A stretch of 64,000 bases of DNA from Allorhizobium pseudoryzae (GTDB lineage Bacteria; Pseudomonadota; Alphaproteobacteria; Rhizobiales; Rhizobiaceae), in assembly GCF_011046245.1 (NCBI RefSeq), contig NZ_CP049241.1:248001-312000 (forward strand), written 5' to 3'. The notes under the pieces are model-generated. The model saw only the letters and a list, made by a program, of their open reading frames with translations. It did no database searches and was not told where the DNA came from. Positions 57,211-64,000 of the stretch are shown piece after piece. Position 1 is the stretch's first letter. The number at the start of each line of letters is the position of its first letter. The translations under genes were made by a program, and so were the position numbers.

Positions 57211-58473
57211 TTACTGGAAGAGCTGCATCAGCGACTGGCTGGAGGCGTTGGCGATCGACAGAGCCTGGATCGACAGCTGCTGCTGGGTCTGCAAGGCCTT
57301 CAACCGCGTGGAACTCTCGTTCATGTCGGCATCGACCAGCGTGCCGATGCCCTTGTCGAGCGAGTCCATCAGGTCGTTGGTGAAGGCCGTCTGGCGCTCC
57401 AGCCGCGACTGGATGGCACCGAGATCGGCTGCCGCATCCGTCGTCGATTGCAGCATGGTTTCGATCAGGCCGATCTGGCCTTGGAGCGAGCCACTGGAGC
57501 CGGCAATCGTCATGTCCATGATCGAGACCTTTTCGTTGACCCCGGAATTGGTGATCTGGGCAGCCTGGAACGTGTCGTATTGCCCCGACGCACTGCCGTT
57601 GACGAATGTGGTGCCGCCCGTGACATAGACCTGTGCGTCATCCAGACTGCCGCCCGCATCGACAATGGCGCGGTTGACGACGGCGGCCATGTCGGAAACA
57701 CCGAAGATGGTGCCGTTTGCCGCCGTTCCGAGGGCGGCATCGACGGTAGTCCGGTTGATGGTCACGGTGATCGGGGCAATGAGCGGGCCGCTCATGTCAA
57801 AGGACAGACTGTCGCCGGCCGCGACCTTGAAAGCCCCGGTAAAGGTTCCCGGACTGAAGAAACCTTGACTATTGTAGGCAGCGACGAAACCGCCGAAATC
57901 ATCGAAGGATCCGTCGCCGAACTGCAGCAGGCCGCCGCCGGAACCGTTCAGCAGCACGGTATCGGCGAGATCCACGTCGAGCGCCTGCAGGGCGACATTG
58001 CCCTCCTTATCGCGGGTAAAGCCCGAGACGATGGTGGTCGACAGGACATCCGCACCGGTGCCGTTCGCCTTCAACCAGTTCTCGCCGTTGAAGCTCGCGG
58101 AATCGATGACGCTTTGCAGCTGATCCTGCAGCTGATCAATTTCCTTCTGGATCTTGCCCCGATCCACCCCGGGCTCCGAGGCGGCCACCAGCTTGGACTT
58201 GATCTCGTCGAGAATATCGACCGTCGATTCCATCGCCGCATAGGCGACATCGACGGTGGCGGAGCCGAGATTCATGGCATCGACCACGGCCCCAAGCGCT
58301 TTGTTATCGGAGCGCATGGTGGTGCCGATCGACCAATAGGCGGCATTGTCGGCGGCTGTCTCGACGCGCAGGCCGCTCGAGATCTGCGCCTGCGTATCGC
58401 TCATCGCTGCATTGATGGCGCGCAGAGACGACAAGGCTGAAATTGCCGCGGTATTGGTGACAAGCGACGTCAT
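57211..58473 (-). CDS. Flagellin
   Basis: A 420-residue flagellar filament protein. The conserved N-terminal D0/D1 helix is seen (TSLVTNTAAISALSSLRAIN, QAQISSGLRVETAADNAAYW) and the C-terminal D1/D0 end (LERQTAFTNDLMDSLDKGIG, QTQQQLSIQALSIANASSQS, ending LMQLFQ), with a variable centre. The N-terminal NTAAISAL pattern is of the rhizobial type. It stands alone, away from any flagellar cluster in this window, with a 308-base AT-rich region upstream that should hold its promoter. It may be a secondary flagellin; I give no letter name. Confidence 0.92.
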   Translation of the reverse strand: MTSLVTNTAAISALSSLRAINAAMSDTQAQISSGLRVETAADNAAYWSIGTTMRSDNKALGAVVDAMNLGSATVDVAYAAMESTVDILDEIKSKLVAASEPGVDRGKIQKEIDQLQDQLQSVIDSASFNGENWLKANGTGADVLSTTIVSGFTRDKEGNVALQALDVDLADTVLLNGSGGGLLQFGDGSFDDFGGFVAAYNSQGFFSPGTFTGAFKVAAGDSLSFDMSGPLIAPITVTINRTTVDAALGTAANGTIFGVSDMAAVVNRAIVDAGGSLDDAQVYVTGGTTFVNGSASGQYDTFQAAQITNSGVNEKVSIMDMTIAGSSGSLQGQIGLIETMLQSTTDAAADLGAIQSRLERQTAFTNDLMDSLDKGIGTLVDADMNESSTRLKALQTQQQLSIQALSIANASSQSLMQLFQ

Positions 58474-58781
58474 GTGAGAAACTCGACAAGAAATTATTAA
58501 CTATAAAAAATCTATTCCGCGACAGTTAAAACGAACTTAAAGAGGAGATCACTGTACTTATATTCTGTTTACTGCATAAATTTACAACTGATTAAGACCA
58601 GGAAGACCGGAGTAGACGTTCAGGACCTGCAAGTCTCCTGCCAGCTCTCGACGGCGCGGCTCCGTTTTCCACCCAACTGCACGCGGTGAAATTTTGCGTG
58701 ATCGCCTGTAACGGTCCTCGGCGAATTTGCGTATCGGCGGTATGGCTTGCTGTGCGCAAGCTCAAACCGGGAGACATGTCG
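58474..58781. other. 308-base AT-rich divergent region
   Basis: Lies between the flagellin gene (minus) and the thioredoxin-like gene (plus). The first 120 bases are strongly AT-rich (58490-58600) and likely hold the flagellin promoter and 5' leader. I find no clear sigma-factor box and no gene. Confidence 0.55.
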
Positions 58782-59183
58782 ATGAAACCTTCTTCTGCCG
58801 TTCTGACCCTGATCGCCGCCGCCGCCCTGTCGCTGGCATCTGCCGTTTCAGCCTTTTCCGCCGAGATCAAGCCATTCCAGCAGGAAGCGTTTGCTGCCGC
58901 CCAGAAGGCCGGCCAGCCGATCGTGGTGGACATTACCGCCAGCTGGTGCCCGACCTGCAAGGCCCAGAAGCCGATCATCGACACGCTGGCCAAGAGCGGC
59001 GACTTCAAGGACCTGACGATCTTCCAGGTGGATTTCGATTCGCAGAAGGACGTGGTGCGGGCACTCGGCGCCAACATGCAGTCCACCCTGATCGGCTATC
59101 GCGGCACGAAGGAAACCGCGCGTTCGGTCGGCGATACGAAGGCCGCGTCGATCGAAAAGCTGTTCCAGTCGACGGCGATGTGA
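58782..59183 (+). CDS. Periplasmic thioredoxin-like protein
   Basis: A 133-residue exported thioredoxin-fold protein. The signal peptide (VLTLIAAAALSLASAVSAFSA) precedes a mature domain with the redox motif WCPTC (C56, C59) in ITASWCPTCKAQKP. The CPTC pair and the position next to CcdA point to a periplasmic reductant. ATG 58782 is chosen because GGGAG lies eight bases upstream; ATG 58776 is too close to it. Its stop lies three bases before the ccdA ATG, so the two form a tight operon. It most likely accepts electrons from the CcdA-type protein. Confidence 0.9.
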   Translation: MKPSSAVLTLIAAAALSLASAVSAFSAEIKPFQQEAFAAAQKAGQPIVVDITASWCPTCKAQKPIIDTLAKSGDFKDLTIFQVDFDSQKDVVRALGANMQSTLIGYRGTKETARSVGDTKAASIEKLFQSTAM

Positions 59184-59186
59184 GCC

Positions 59187-59906
59187 ATGCTGTCTGCCCT
59201 CACCTTCGCAACGCTGGCCGGCATGCTGTCGATCCTGTCGCCCTGCGTGCTGCCACTGGTGCCGATCGTGCTGTCGACCGCGGCAAGCCGCCACCGGTTC
59301 GGCCCGGCGGCGCTCGCCGGCGGGCTTGCCGTCTCCTTCGTGGCGGTCGGCCTGTTCGTCGCCCTGGTGGGATTTGGCCTGGGGCTGGATCTCGGCGTCT
59401 TCCGTTCGACAGGCGCCGTCATCATGATCCTCATCGGCACCGTGATGATCCTGCCATCGCTGCAGGCGCGCGTGGCGCTGGCAGCCGGTCCCATCGGCAA
59501 CTGGACCGAACGGCGCTTCGGCGGGTTCGACGATGCCGGCTGGCAGGGTCAGTTCGGGGTCGGGCTGCTGCTCGGCACCGTCTGGAGCCCCTGCGTGGGG
59601 CCGACACTTGGCGCAGCCTCGCTGATGGCGGCGCGTGGCGAGAACCTCGGTCAGGTCGTCGTGACCATGCTTGCCTTCGGCATTGGCGCCGCTCTGCCGC
59701 TTTTGGTGCTGGGGTCGCTGTCCCGCGACATGTTCAATCGCAATCGCGATCGCATGCTGGGCGCCGGCAAGTGGCTGAAGAGCGTCTTCGGCGGTATTCT
59801 CATCGTCATCGGACTGCTGATCCTGACCGGCATCGACAAGCAGCTGGAAGCGAGACTGGTCGAGATGTCACCGGCCTGGCTGACGGCACTCACCACGCGG
59901 TTCTGA
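59187..59906 (+). CDS. CcdA-family thiol reductant transporter
   Basis: A 239-residue membrane protein with six helices. The redox cysteines are C20 in ILSPCVLPLVP and C136 in TVWSPCVGPTLG, the paired motifs of the CcdA/DsbD-beta family, which move reducing power from cytoplasmic thioredoxin to the periplasm. The length fits CcdA (about 240). It is coupled to the exported thioredoxin just upstream. The target may be cytochrome c maturation or another periplasmic thiol system; no cytochrome genes are in the window. Confidence 0.92.
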   Translation: MLSALTFATLAGMLSILSPCVLPLVPIVLSTAASRHRFGPAALAGGLAVSFVAVGLFVALVGFGLGLDLGVFRSTGAVIMILIGTVMILPSLQARVALAAGPIGNWTERRFGGFDDAGWQGQFGVGLLLGTVWSPCVGPTLGAASLMAARGENLGQVVVTMLAFGIGAALPLLVLGSLSRDMFNRNRDRMLGAGKWLKSVFGGILIVIGLLILTGIDKQLEARLVEMSPAWLTALTTRF

Positions 59907-60031
59907 CATATCGGGCCGCGTGGTCTCAGGCATCAACGGAACAGCGGATGCGGGTTGTCGCCGTTGGAGTGGGCGATCGAGCCTTGGCGAGCGCTACAGC
60001 AAGCCGGTTCGATCCGCTTCAACGAAACGCG

Positions 60032-60235
60032 TCATCGGCACTCTTCGTCTTCGTCCTTGCGGACACGATATTCGCCCGTTTCCGGATCCTGGATCAGCGT
60101 GCCGTTGGCGCCGGTCTGGCGTTCGCGCTCCTGCTCGCGCCGACGGCGCGAGAGCTTTTCCGCGTCGGCCACGAACTTGCGATAGAATAGCCATCCCCCG
60201 CCGATGAGAAGGGCGAGAAACAGAAGCTGCGCCAT
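60032..60235 (-). CDS. Small single-helix membrane protein
   Basis: A 67-residue protein: one N-terminal membrane helix (AQLLFLALLIGGGWLFYRKF) and a highly charged cytoplasmic tail (KLSRRRREQERERQ, then DPETGEYRVRKDEDEECR). No family name recalled. It follows the S49 peptidase gene on the same strand after 12 bases, so it is probably part of that operon and may be a partner of the peptidase. I consider it real because of this position, a good hydrophobic helix and sensible coding bias. Confidence 0.72.
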   Translation of the reverse strand: MAQLLFLALLIGGGWLFYRKFVADAEKLSRRRREQERERQTGANGTLIQDPETGEYRVRKDEDEECR

Positions 60236-60247
60236 GATTGATCCCCG

Positions 60248-61114
60248 TCAGAGCCCGTAACGGCCCCACAATGCCCGCTCTTCCAGCGTCTCGGCAAGAC
60301 CCGATGCAGCGGATGCGGCCATCGCCTGCCCGTGATCACTGCCGAAAATGACGCCCGGCACACGCCGGCCAAACAGGCCGCGCCCGCCGCCAACCAGCTC
60401 CAGCTTGGTTTGCGGCCCGAAACGGCGTTTCAGCACCTCACGCATCTCGCCGACACCATCGACCAGGCCGAGATCGACACCGCGCACACCGGTCCAGAAC
60501 AGGCCGGAAAAGATCGTCGCATCATCGGCCAACCGCTCGCCGCGGCGCAGCTTCACCATGTCGATGAAGACCTTGTGGATTTCCAACTGCAGCGTCTTCA
60601 GATACTCGATGTCGCCTTCCTTTTCCGGCTGGAACGGATCGAGGATCACCTTGTTCTCGCCGGCGGTATAGACCCGGCGCTCGACGCCGATCTTCTTCAG
60701 GAGTTCCGGAAAACCGAAGCCGCCCGAGACGACGCCAATCGAACCGACGATGGATGTAGGATCGACGAGAATCTCGTCGCCGGCGAGCGCGATCATGTAG
60801 CCGCCGGAGGCTGCCACATCCTCGACGAAGACCAGAACACGCTTCTTCTTTTCGTCCGCCAGTGCACGGATGCGCTGGTAGATCAGCCGCGACTGGACAG
60901 GCGAACCGCCCGGCGAATTGATGGAGATGGCAACGACCGGCGCATCCTTCTTCGAAAAGGCCTTTTCCAGCGCACCGGCAACGTTGGCGAGGTTCAGCGC
61001 TGGCCGGAACTGGCTGCCGCCGGACATGATGGCCCCGTGCAGACGGACCACGGGGATCGTGACCCCTTCCTTGCGCAACCGTTTCGGTATCCACCGCGTC
61101 CAGAACCCAGCCAT
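60248..61114 (-). CDS. S49 family serine peptidase (SppA/SohB-like)
   Basis: A 288-residue peptidase of the signal-peptide-peptidase A family, which degrades leftover signal peptides or membrane proteins. SINSPGGSPVQS (64-75) is the oxyanion-loop motif and S103 in DVAASGGYMIALAGDEI is the nucleophile; a downstream Lys completes the Ser-Lys dyad. At 288 residues it is the half-length SohB/archaeal-like type. ATG 61114 follows AAGGAG; longer in-frame starts are poorer. There is no obvious signal helix at the N-terminus, so membrane attachment may depend on a partner such as the 67-aa protein. Confidence 0.93.
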   Translation of the reverse strand: MAGFWTRWIPKRLRKEGVTIPVVRLHGAIMSGGSQFRPALNLANVAGALEKAFSKKDAPVVAISINSPGGSPVQSRLIYQRIRALADEKKKRVLVFVEDVAASGGYMIALAGDEILVDPTSIVGSIGVVSGGFGFPELLKKIGVERRVYTAGENKVILDPFQPEKEGDIEYLKTLQLEIHKVFIDMVKLRRGERLADDATIFSGLFWTGVRGVDLGLVDGVGEMREVLKRRFGPQTKLELVGGGRGLFGRRVPGVIFGSDHGQAMAASAASGLAETLEERALWGRYGL

Positions 61115-61232
61115 TTCCACTCCTTGTTCAACCTGTTTGCCGAGATGTATGCAGCGGAATGGCCGGCGCAATGGTTTGTTTCCATAAATTCCGCGTCATA
61201 CGGAGGAAAGCGGCGGAAAGCAGCACCGCGCC

Positions 61233-62015
61233 TCACCGGCGGGGATAGGCGGCGCGGCCATTGTTCAGGTCATCGACGAAGGGGGCAAAGGCATGACCGA
61301 CATCATCATGCATGACCAGGGGCGCCCGCCATTTGAGCCTGGCGCGCGATCCCTTGATCGCGGTGACGAGCAGGCGGATCGCGTCCTCGCCGGAGCGCGG
61401 ATGGATCGCGGTCAGCTCCAGCCCGCCGAAGCGGCGGCCACAGGCGGCGACGATCTCGGCGACCGATTCCGGCCGAGCGATCAAGGAGAGCTGGCCGCCT
61501 GGAATCATGATCGCACCCGCGGTGCGGATCCAGGCCTCGAACAGATCCTCCGGCATGGCATGCGCTTCTGCCTTCAGCGCATCCGGCGTGCGGCGATCGC
61601 GGCCATCGTTGAAGGGCGGGTTCATGATGACGTGGTGGAAATGATCGTCGAGCAGCCCGGCTTCGACGCGGGGTTTGCCGCGCAGCGTCACGTCCGCTTC
61701 CACCACCCGCACACGCGGCGCCAGGGCGGCATTGTCCGGTAGCGCCAGCGTGCGGCGGGCATAGTCCGCCATCTGCGCCGAGCGCTCGAACAGCGTGACG
61801 TGCGCCTGATCCAGTCGTGCGGCCACCGCCAGACCCGCAGCGCCGGCGCCGGCGCCGAGATCGGCGACCCGTATCGGCCCCTCGCCCACCACGAGCGCGG
61901 CGAGCATCATGGCATCCATGCCGGCCCGATGGCCACCGCTCTTCGGCTGCACGAGATGGAAACGGCCGCGGTGGAAGGCGTCGATCGTGTCGGTGGTCGG
62001 ATCAGTCATCGGCAT
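61233..62015 (-). CDS. tRNA1(Val) N6-adenine methyltransferase family (TrmN6-like)
   Basis: A 260-residue class I SAM methyltransferase. The SAM site is VADLGAGAGAAGLAVA, and the adenine-N6 motif is NPPF (in HVIMNPPFND). It resembles YfiC/TrmN6, which methylates A37 of tRNA-Val1. Rhizobial members are annotated only as methyltransferases, so the substrate is not certain. It overlaps the end of the DUF2007 gene, so they are co-transcribed. ATG 62015 or 62009 is possible. Confidence 0.88.
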   Translation of the reverse strand: MPMTDPTTDTIDAFHRGRFHLVQPKSGGHRAGMDAMMLAALVVGEGPIRVADLGAGAGAAGLAVAARLDQAHVTLFERSAQMADYARRTLALPDNAALAPRVRVVEADVTLRGKPRVEAGLLDDHFHHVIMNPPFNDGRDRRTPDALKAEAHAMPEDLFEAWIRTAGAIMIPGGQLSLIARPESVAEIVAACGRRFGGLELTAIHPRSGEDAIRLLVTAIKGSRARLKWRAPLVMHDDVGHAFAPFVDDLNNGRAAYPRR

Positions 62016-62232
62016 CCTTCAGCTCTGCGCCGAGCCCCGCATCGATCAGCAGACGGCGTGCTTCCTCCGCGCGATCGGTCTCCACCAGAAGCCGGCGTGG
62101 CAGGAGCCCGAGGGAACCTTCGAGGATGCTCATGGATTGGTCGGCAACCAGGCAATGGATGCCGGCATCGTTGAGGAGGCTTGTCGCAAAGGACAGGACA
62201 ACCGCATCATTGGAGCGGATCAATTCTTTCAT
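62002..62232 (-). CDS. DUF2007 domain protein
   Basis: A 76-residue soluble protein matching DUF2007: KELIRSNDAVVLSFATSLLND, ADQSMSILEGSLG, PRRLLVETDRAEEARRLLID. The family has a ferredoxin-like (signal-transducing PII-like) fold and unknown function. It ends just inside the start of the methyltransferase gene and is divergent from the polyprenyl synthase gene. Confidence 0.88.
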   Translation of the reverse strand: MKELIRSNDAVVLSFATSLLNDAGIHCLVADQSMSILEGSLGLLPRRLLVETDRAEEARRLLIDAGLGAELKDADD

Positions 62233-62338
62233 TTGCGTAAAACCATATCAAATCTCAGAGTTAACGGGATTTGCCCCTTGCCGCAGGCGATGCCCCTTTC
62301 TATTGTCCGGCGCAAAATTTGAACAGGAGGCCAGGTCA

Positions 62339-63355
62339 TTGGGCGTCGTTATTCCGCTCGACGAGGGCAAAAGCAAGCAGGCATCCGTCCAACCGCTTGT
62401 CGATCTGACAAAGGCGGACATGAACCGGGTGAACCAGCTGATCCTCTCCAAGGCTGGCTCGGACGTCGAGATGATTCCCGAGGTGGCCAACCACCTCATT
62501 TCATCCGGCGGCAAACGTCTGCGCCCGATGCTGACGCTCGCGGCAGCCGAAATGTTCGGCTATCAGGGCGAAGGCCATATCAAGCTCGCCACCAGCGTCG
62601 AGTTCATGCACACCGCAACACTTCTGCATGACGATGTGGTGGACGAGAGCGACATGCGGCGCGGCAAATCCACGGCACGGATGATCTGGGGCAACCAGGC
62701 GAGCGTGCTTGTGGGCGATTTCCTGCTCGGCCAGGCCTTCAAGATGATGGTCGAGGTCGGCTCGCTCGAAGCACTCGACGTTCTGGCAACGGCGGCTTCC
62801 GTGATTGCCGAGGGCGAGGTGCTGCAGCTGTCGGTCGCCAAGAACATGGAAACGACGGAAGACGACTATCTCTCCGTCATCCGCGCCAAGACGGCGGCCC
62901 TGTTTGCCGCGGCAGCCGAAGTCGGCCCGATCATTGCCAATACCGACAAGGCGAGCCGCGCGGCGCTGAAATCCTACGGCATGAACCTTGGCCTTGCCTT
63001 CCAGCTGGTCGATGACGCGCTCGATTACGGCGGCAAGGCTGCCGATCTCGGCAAGAATGTCGGCGACGATTTCCGCGAGGGCAAGATCACGCTTCCGGTC
63101 ATTCTCTCCTATCGCCGCGGCAGCGAGGAAGACCGGGCCTTCTGGAAAACCGCCATCGAACAGGGTGAAAGCACCGATGCCAACCTGGAGCGGGCGCTTG
63201 GCCTGATCTCCAAGTACAGCGGGCTCACCGACACCATTGCACGGGCCAAGCACTACGGTGCGATTGCCCGCGACGCACTGTCGCCGCTTCCGGCGTCTCC
63301 TCACAAGGCGGCGCTGATGGAGGTGATCGATTTCTGCATCGAACGCGTCAACTAA
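62339..63355 (+). CDS. Polyprenyl diphosphate synthase (octa/decaprenyl type)
   Basis: A 338-residue trans-prenyltransferase that makes the long side chain of ubiquinone. First Asp-rich motif DDVVDESD (98-105), second DDALDYGG, with GGKRLRPML and KTAALFAAAAEVG; the residues before the first DDxxD are small/mixed, consistent with a long product. It begins with a TTG codon (62339), supported by GGAGG eight bases upstream and by the match of the resulting MGVVIPLDEG to other rhizobial enzymes as I recall them. Its product would feed UbiA (36586-37545). A hairpin follows at 63360. Confidence 0.94.
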   Translation: MGVVIPLDEGKSKQASVQPLVDLTKADMNRVNQLILSKAGSDVEMIPEVANHLISSGGKRLRPMLTLAAAEMFGYQGEGHIKLATSVEFMHTATLLHDDVVDESDMRRGKSTARMIWGNQASVLVGDFLLGQAFKMMVEVGSLEALDVLATAASVIAEGEVLQLSVAKNMETTEDDYLSVIRAKTAALFAAAAEVGPIIANTDKASRAALKSYGMNLGLAFQLVDDALDYGGKAADLGKNVGDDFREGKITLPVILSYRRGSEEDRAFWKTAIEQGESTDANLERALGLISKYSGLTDTIARAKHYGAIARDALSPLPASPHKAALMEVIDFCIERVN

Positions 63356-63359
63356 GCGT

Positions 63360-63379
63360 GAGGGTGTGAATGCACCCTC
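63360..63379 (+). terminator. Hairpin after the polyprenyl synthase gene
   Basis: GAGGGTG / CACCCTC with a 6-base loop, five bases after the stop. No T-run follows, so it is weak as an intrinsic terminator. Confidence 0.5.
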
Positions 63380-63498
63380 ATTGCAGGCCTTCAGATTCTT
63401 GCGGTCCTGCTCCAAAAAAGCCATTCTGTCGTGAATCATCGGTTCAGGATTCATGACGGCCACCCTGCCGTCCCATGCTCTTCATGAAAGGCACCTTC

Positions 63499-64000
63499 AT
63501 GCGGCAGAAATTTGCCCTTCGTCTGCTCTCCGGCGCGGCGCTCGGGGCTCTCATGCTTCTCGGCTCGGCTCATACCGAGCTTGCAGTGGCAGCGGATAAT
63601 CCCGTTACCGAAGACATCACCTTTTCCTCCAACGCGGTGAACACCTTCTCCGGCGCCTTTCTGGCGGCACGCACCGCCGATGTGGACCATGACTACCCGA
63701 CCGCCATCGCGCTCTACCAGAAGGCGCTCGTGTTCGAGCCCGCCAATGTGGACATCCGCGAACGGCTGATGATCTCGCTTCTGATGAACGGGCAGTTCGA
63801 CGAGGGCCTGAAGCAGGCCGAGGCGCTGAAGGAAGACGATGCCGTTGAGCGTGTCACCACCATCGTGCGCGGTCTCGATGCCATTCGCAGTGGCAATTAT
63901 CCGCAGGCCGAAAAGCTGCTGGCCTATACCGGCAACAATGATCTCGACCGCCTCACCCACCAGCTGATGGCCGGGTGGGCGAAGGTCGGCGCCGGCAAGG
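63499..64000 (+). CDS. TPR-repeat exported protein (3' end missing)
   Basis: The first 167 residues of an exported protein; the frame runs off the window end. A signal peptide (FALRLLSGAALGALMLLGSA, then HTELAVAA) precedes helical repeats of tetratricopeptide type: DYPTAIALYQKALVFEPANV, ERLMISLLMNGQFDEGLKQA, GNYPQAEKLLAYTG. TPR proteins act as scaffolds. ATG 63499 has AAAGG upstream; in-frame ATGs at 63475 and 63484 would add a few residues. It lies downstream of the polyprenyl synthase gene, an order I associate with rhizobia. Confidence 0.85.
   Translation, partial: MRQKFALRLLSGAALGALMLLGSAHTELAVAADNPVTEDITFSSNAVNTFSGAFLAARTADVDHDYPTAIALYQKALVFEPANVDIRERLMISLLMNGQFDEGLKQAEALKEDDAVERVTTIVRGLDAIRSGNYPQAEKLLAYTGNNDLDRLTHQLMAGWAKVGAGK

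Overview
This is a 64 kb stretch of GC-rich (visibly well over 60 %) alphaproteobacterial chromosome, most likely from a member of the Rhizobiaceae (Rhizobium/Agrobacterium/Ensifer/Shinella group). Several things point there: two intergenic palindromic elements of the RIME type, a tandem pair of BA14K-family genes, a six-unit DUF1217 protein, a Dxs, a polyprenyl synthase and a GlyQ that match my memory of rhizobial sequences closely, and the familiar order polyprenyl synthase / DUF2007 / tRNA methyltransferase / S49 peptidase. There is no rRNA, tRNA, CRISPR array, prophage or insertion sequence that I can support.

Layout. 1-5.4 kb: the end of a XylH/XylG-type sugar ABC importer, then a TAXI-type TRAP transporter (binding protein, fused permease, DUF1850 protein). 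5.4-10.2 kb: a coiled-coil protein, a homocysteine S-methyltransferase, a DEAD-box helicase and a pirin. 10.3-19.6 kb: dxs, then an AT-rich single-gene accessory insert (a PD-(D/E)XK nuclease domain fused to an ImmA/IrrE metallopeptidase), a DUF4424 protein, a chemoreceptor, and the translationally coupled RNA methyltransferases TlyA and a TrmA/RlmD-type enzyme. 19.6-24.8 kb: a small cysteine-containing secreted protein, an enoyl-CoA hydratase and acyl-CoA dehydrogenase pair, and a Tat-exported PhoX phosphatase behind a Pho box. 24.9-29.7 kb: a CorA/ZntB transporter, two BA14K genes and a Rieske monooxygenase/reductase pair of the glycine-betaine demethylase type (gbcAB). 30.1-41.4 kb: housekeeping genes (tsaC/sua5, an FAD-linked oxidase, ubiA, cfa, tex) with the DUF1217 protein. 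41.4-49.5 kb: a possible small RNA, purD, a small secreted protein, a Cache-domain chemoreceptor, a DUF523 gene with parDE, and glyS carrying an unusual AT-rich internal segment. 49.7-57.1 kb: lemA, an extra-looking aroA and a DUF2207 gene in one operon, a soluble histidine kinase and its response regulator, and glyQ. 57.2-64 kb: an orphan flagellin, a thioredoxin/CcdA pair, a 67-aa membrane protein, the S49 peptidase, the tRNA methyltransferase, DUF2007, the polyprenyl diphosphate synthase and the start of a TPR protein.

How the genes fit together. Dxs (isoprenoid precursors), the polyprenyl synthase (quinone side chain) and UbiA (side-chain attachment) are three steps of one route to ubiquinone. 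Motility and chemotaxis parts (two receptors, the DUF1217 protein, a flagellin) are scattered rather than clustered. glyQ and glyS, normally close partners, are about 6.6 kb apart with five genes between them.

The best leads for something undescribed are the nuclease-peptidase fusion at 12.5-13.8 kb with its tandem palindromic operator, the foreign-looking segment inside glyS, the lemA-aroA-DUF2207 operon, and the terminator-bounded candidate small RNA upstream of purD. All assignments come from reading the sequence and from remembered family features; no database search was run.
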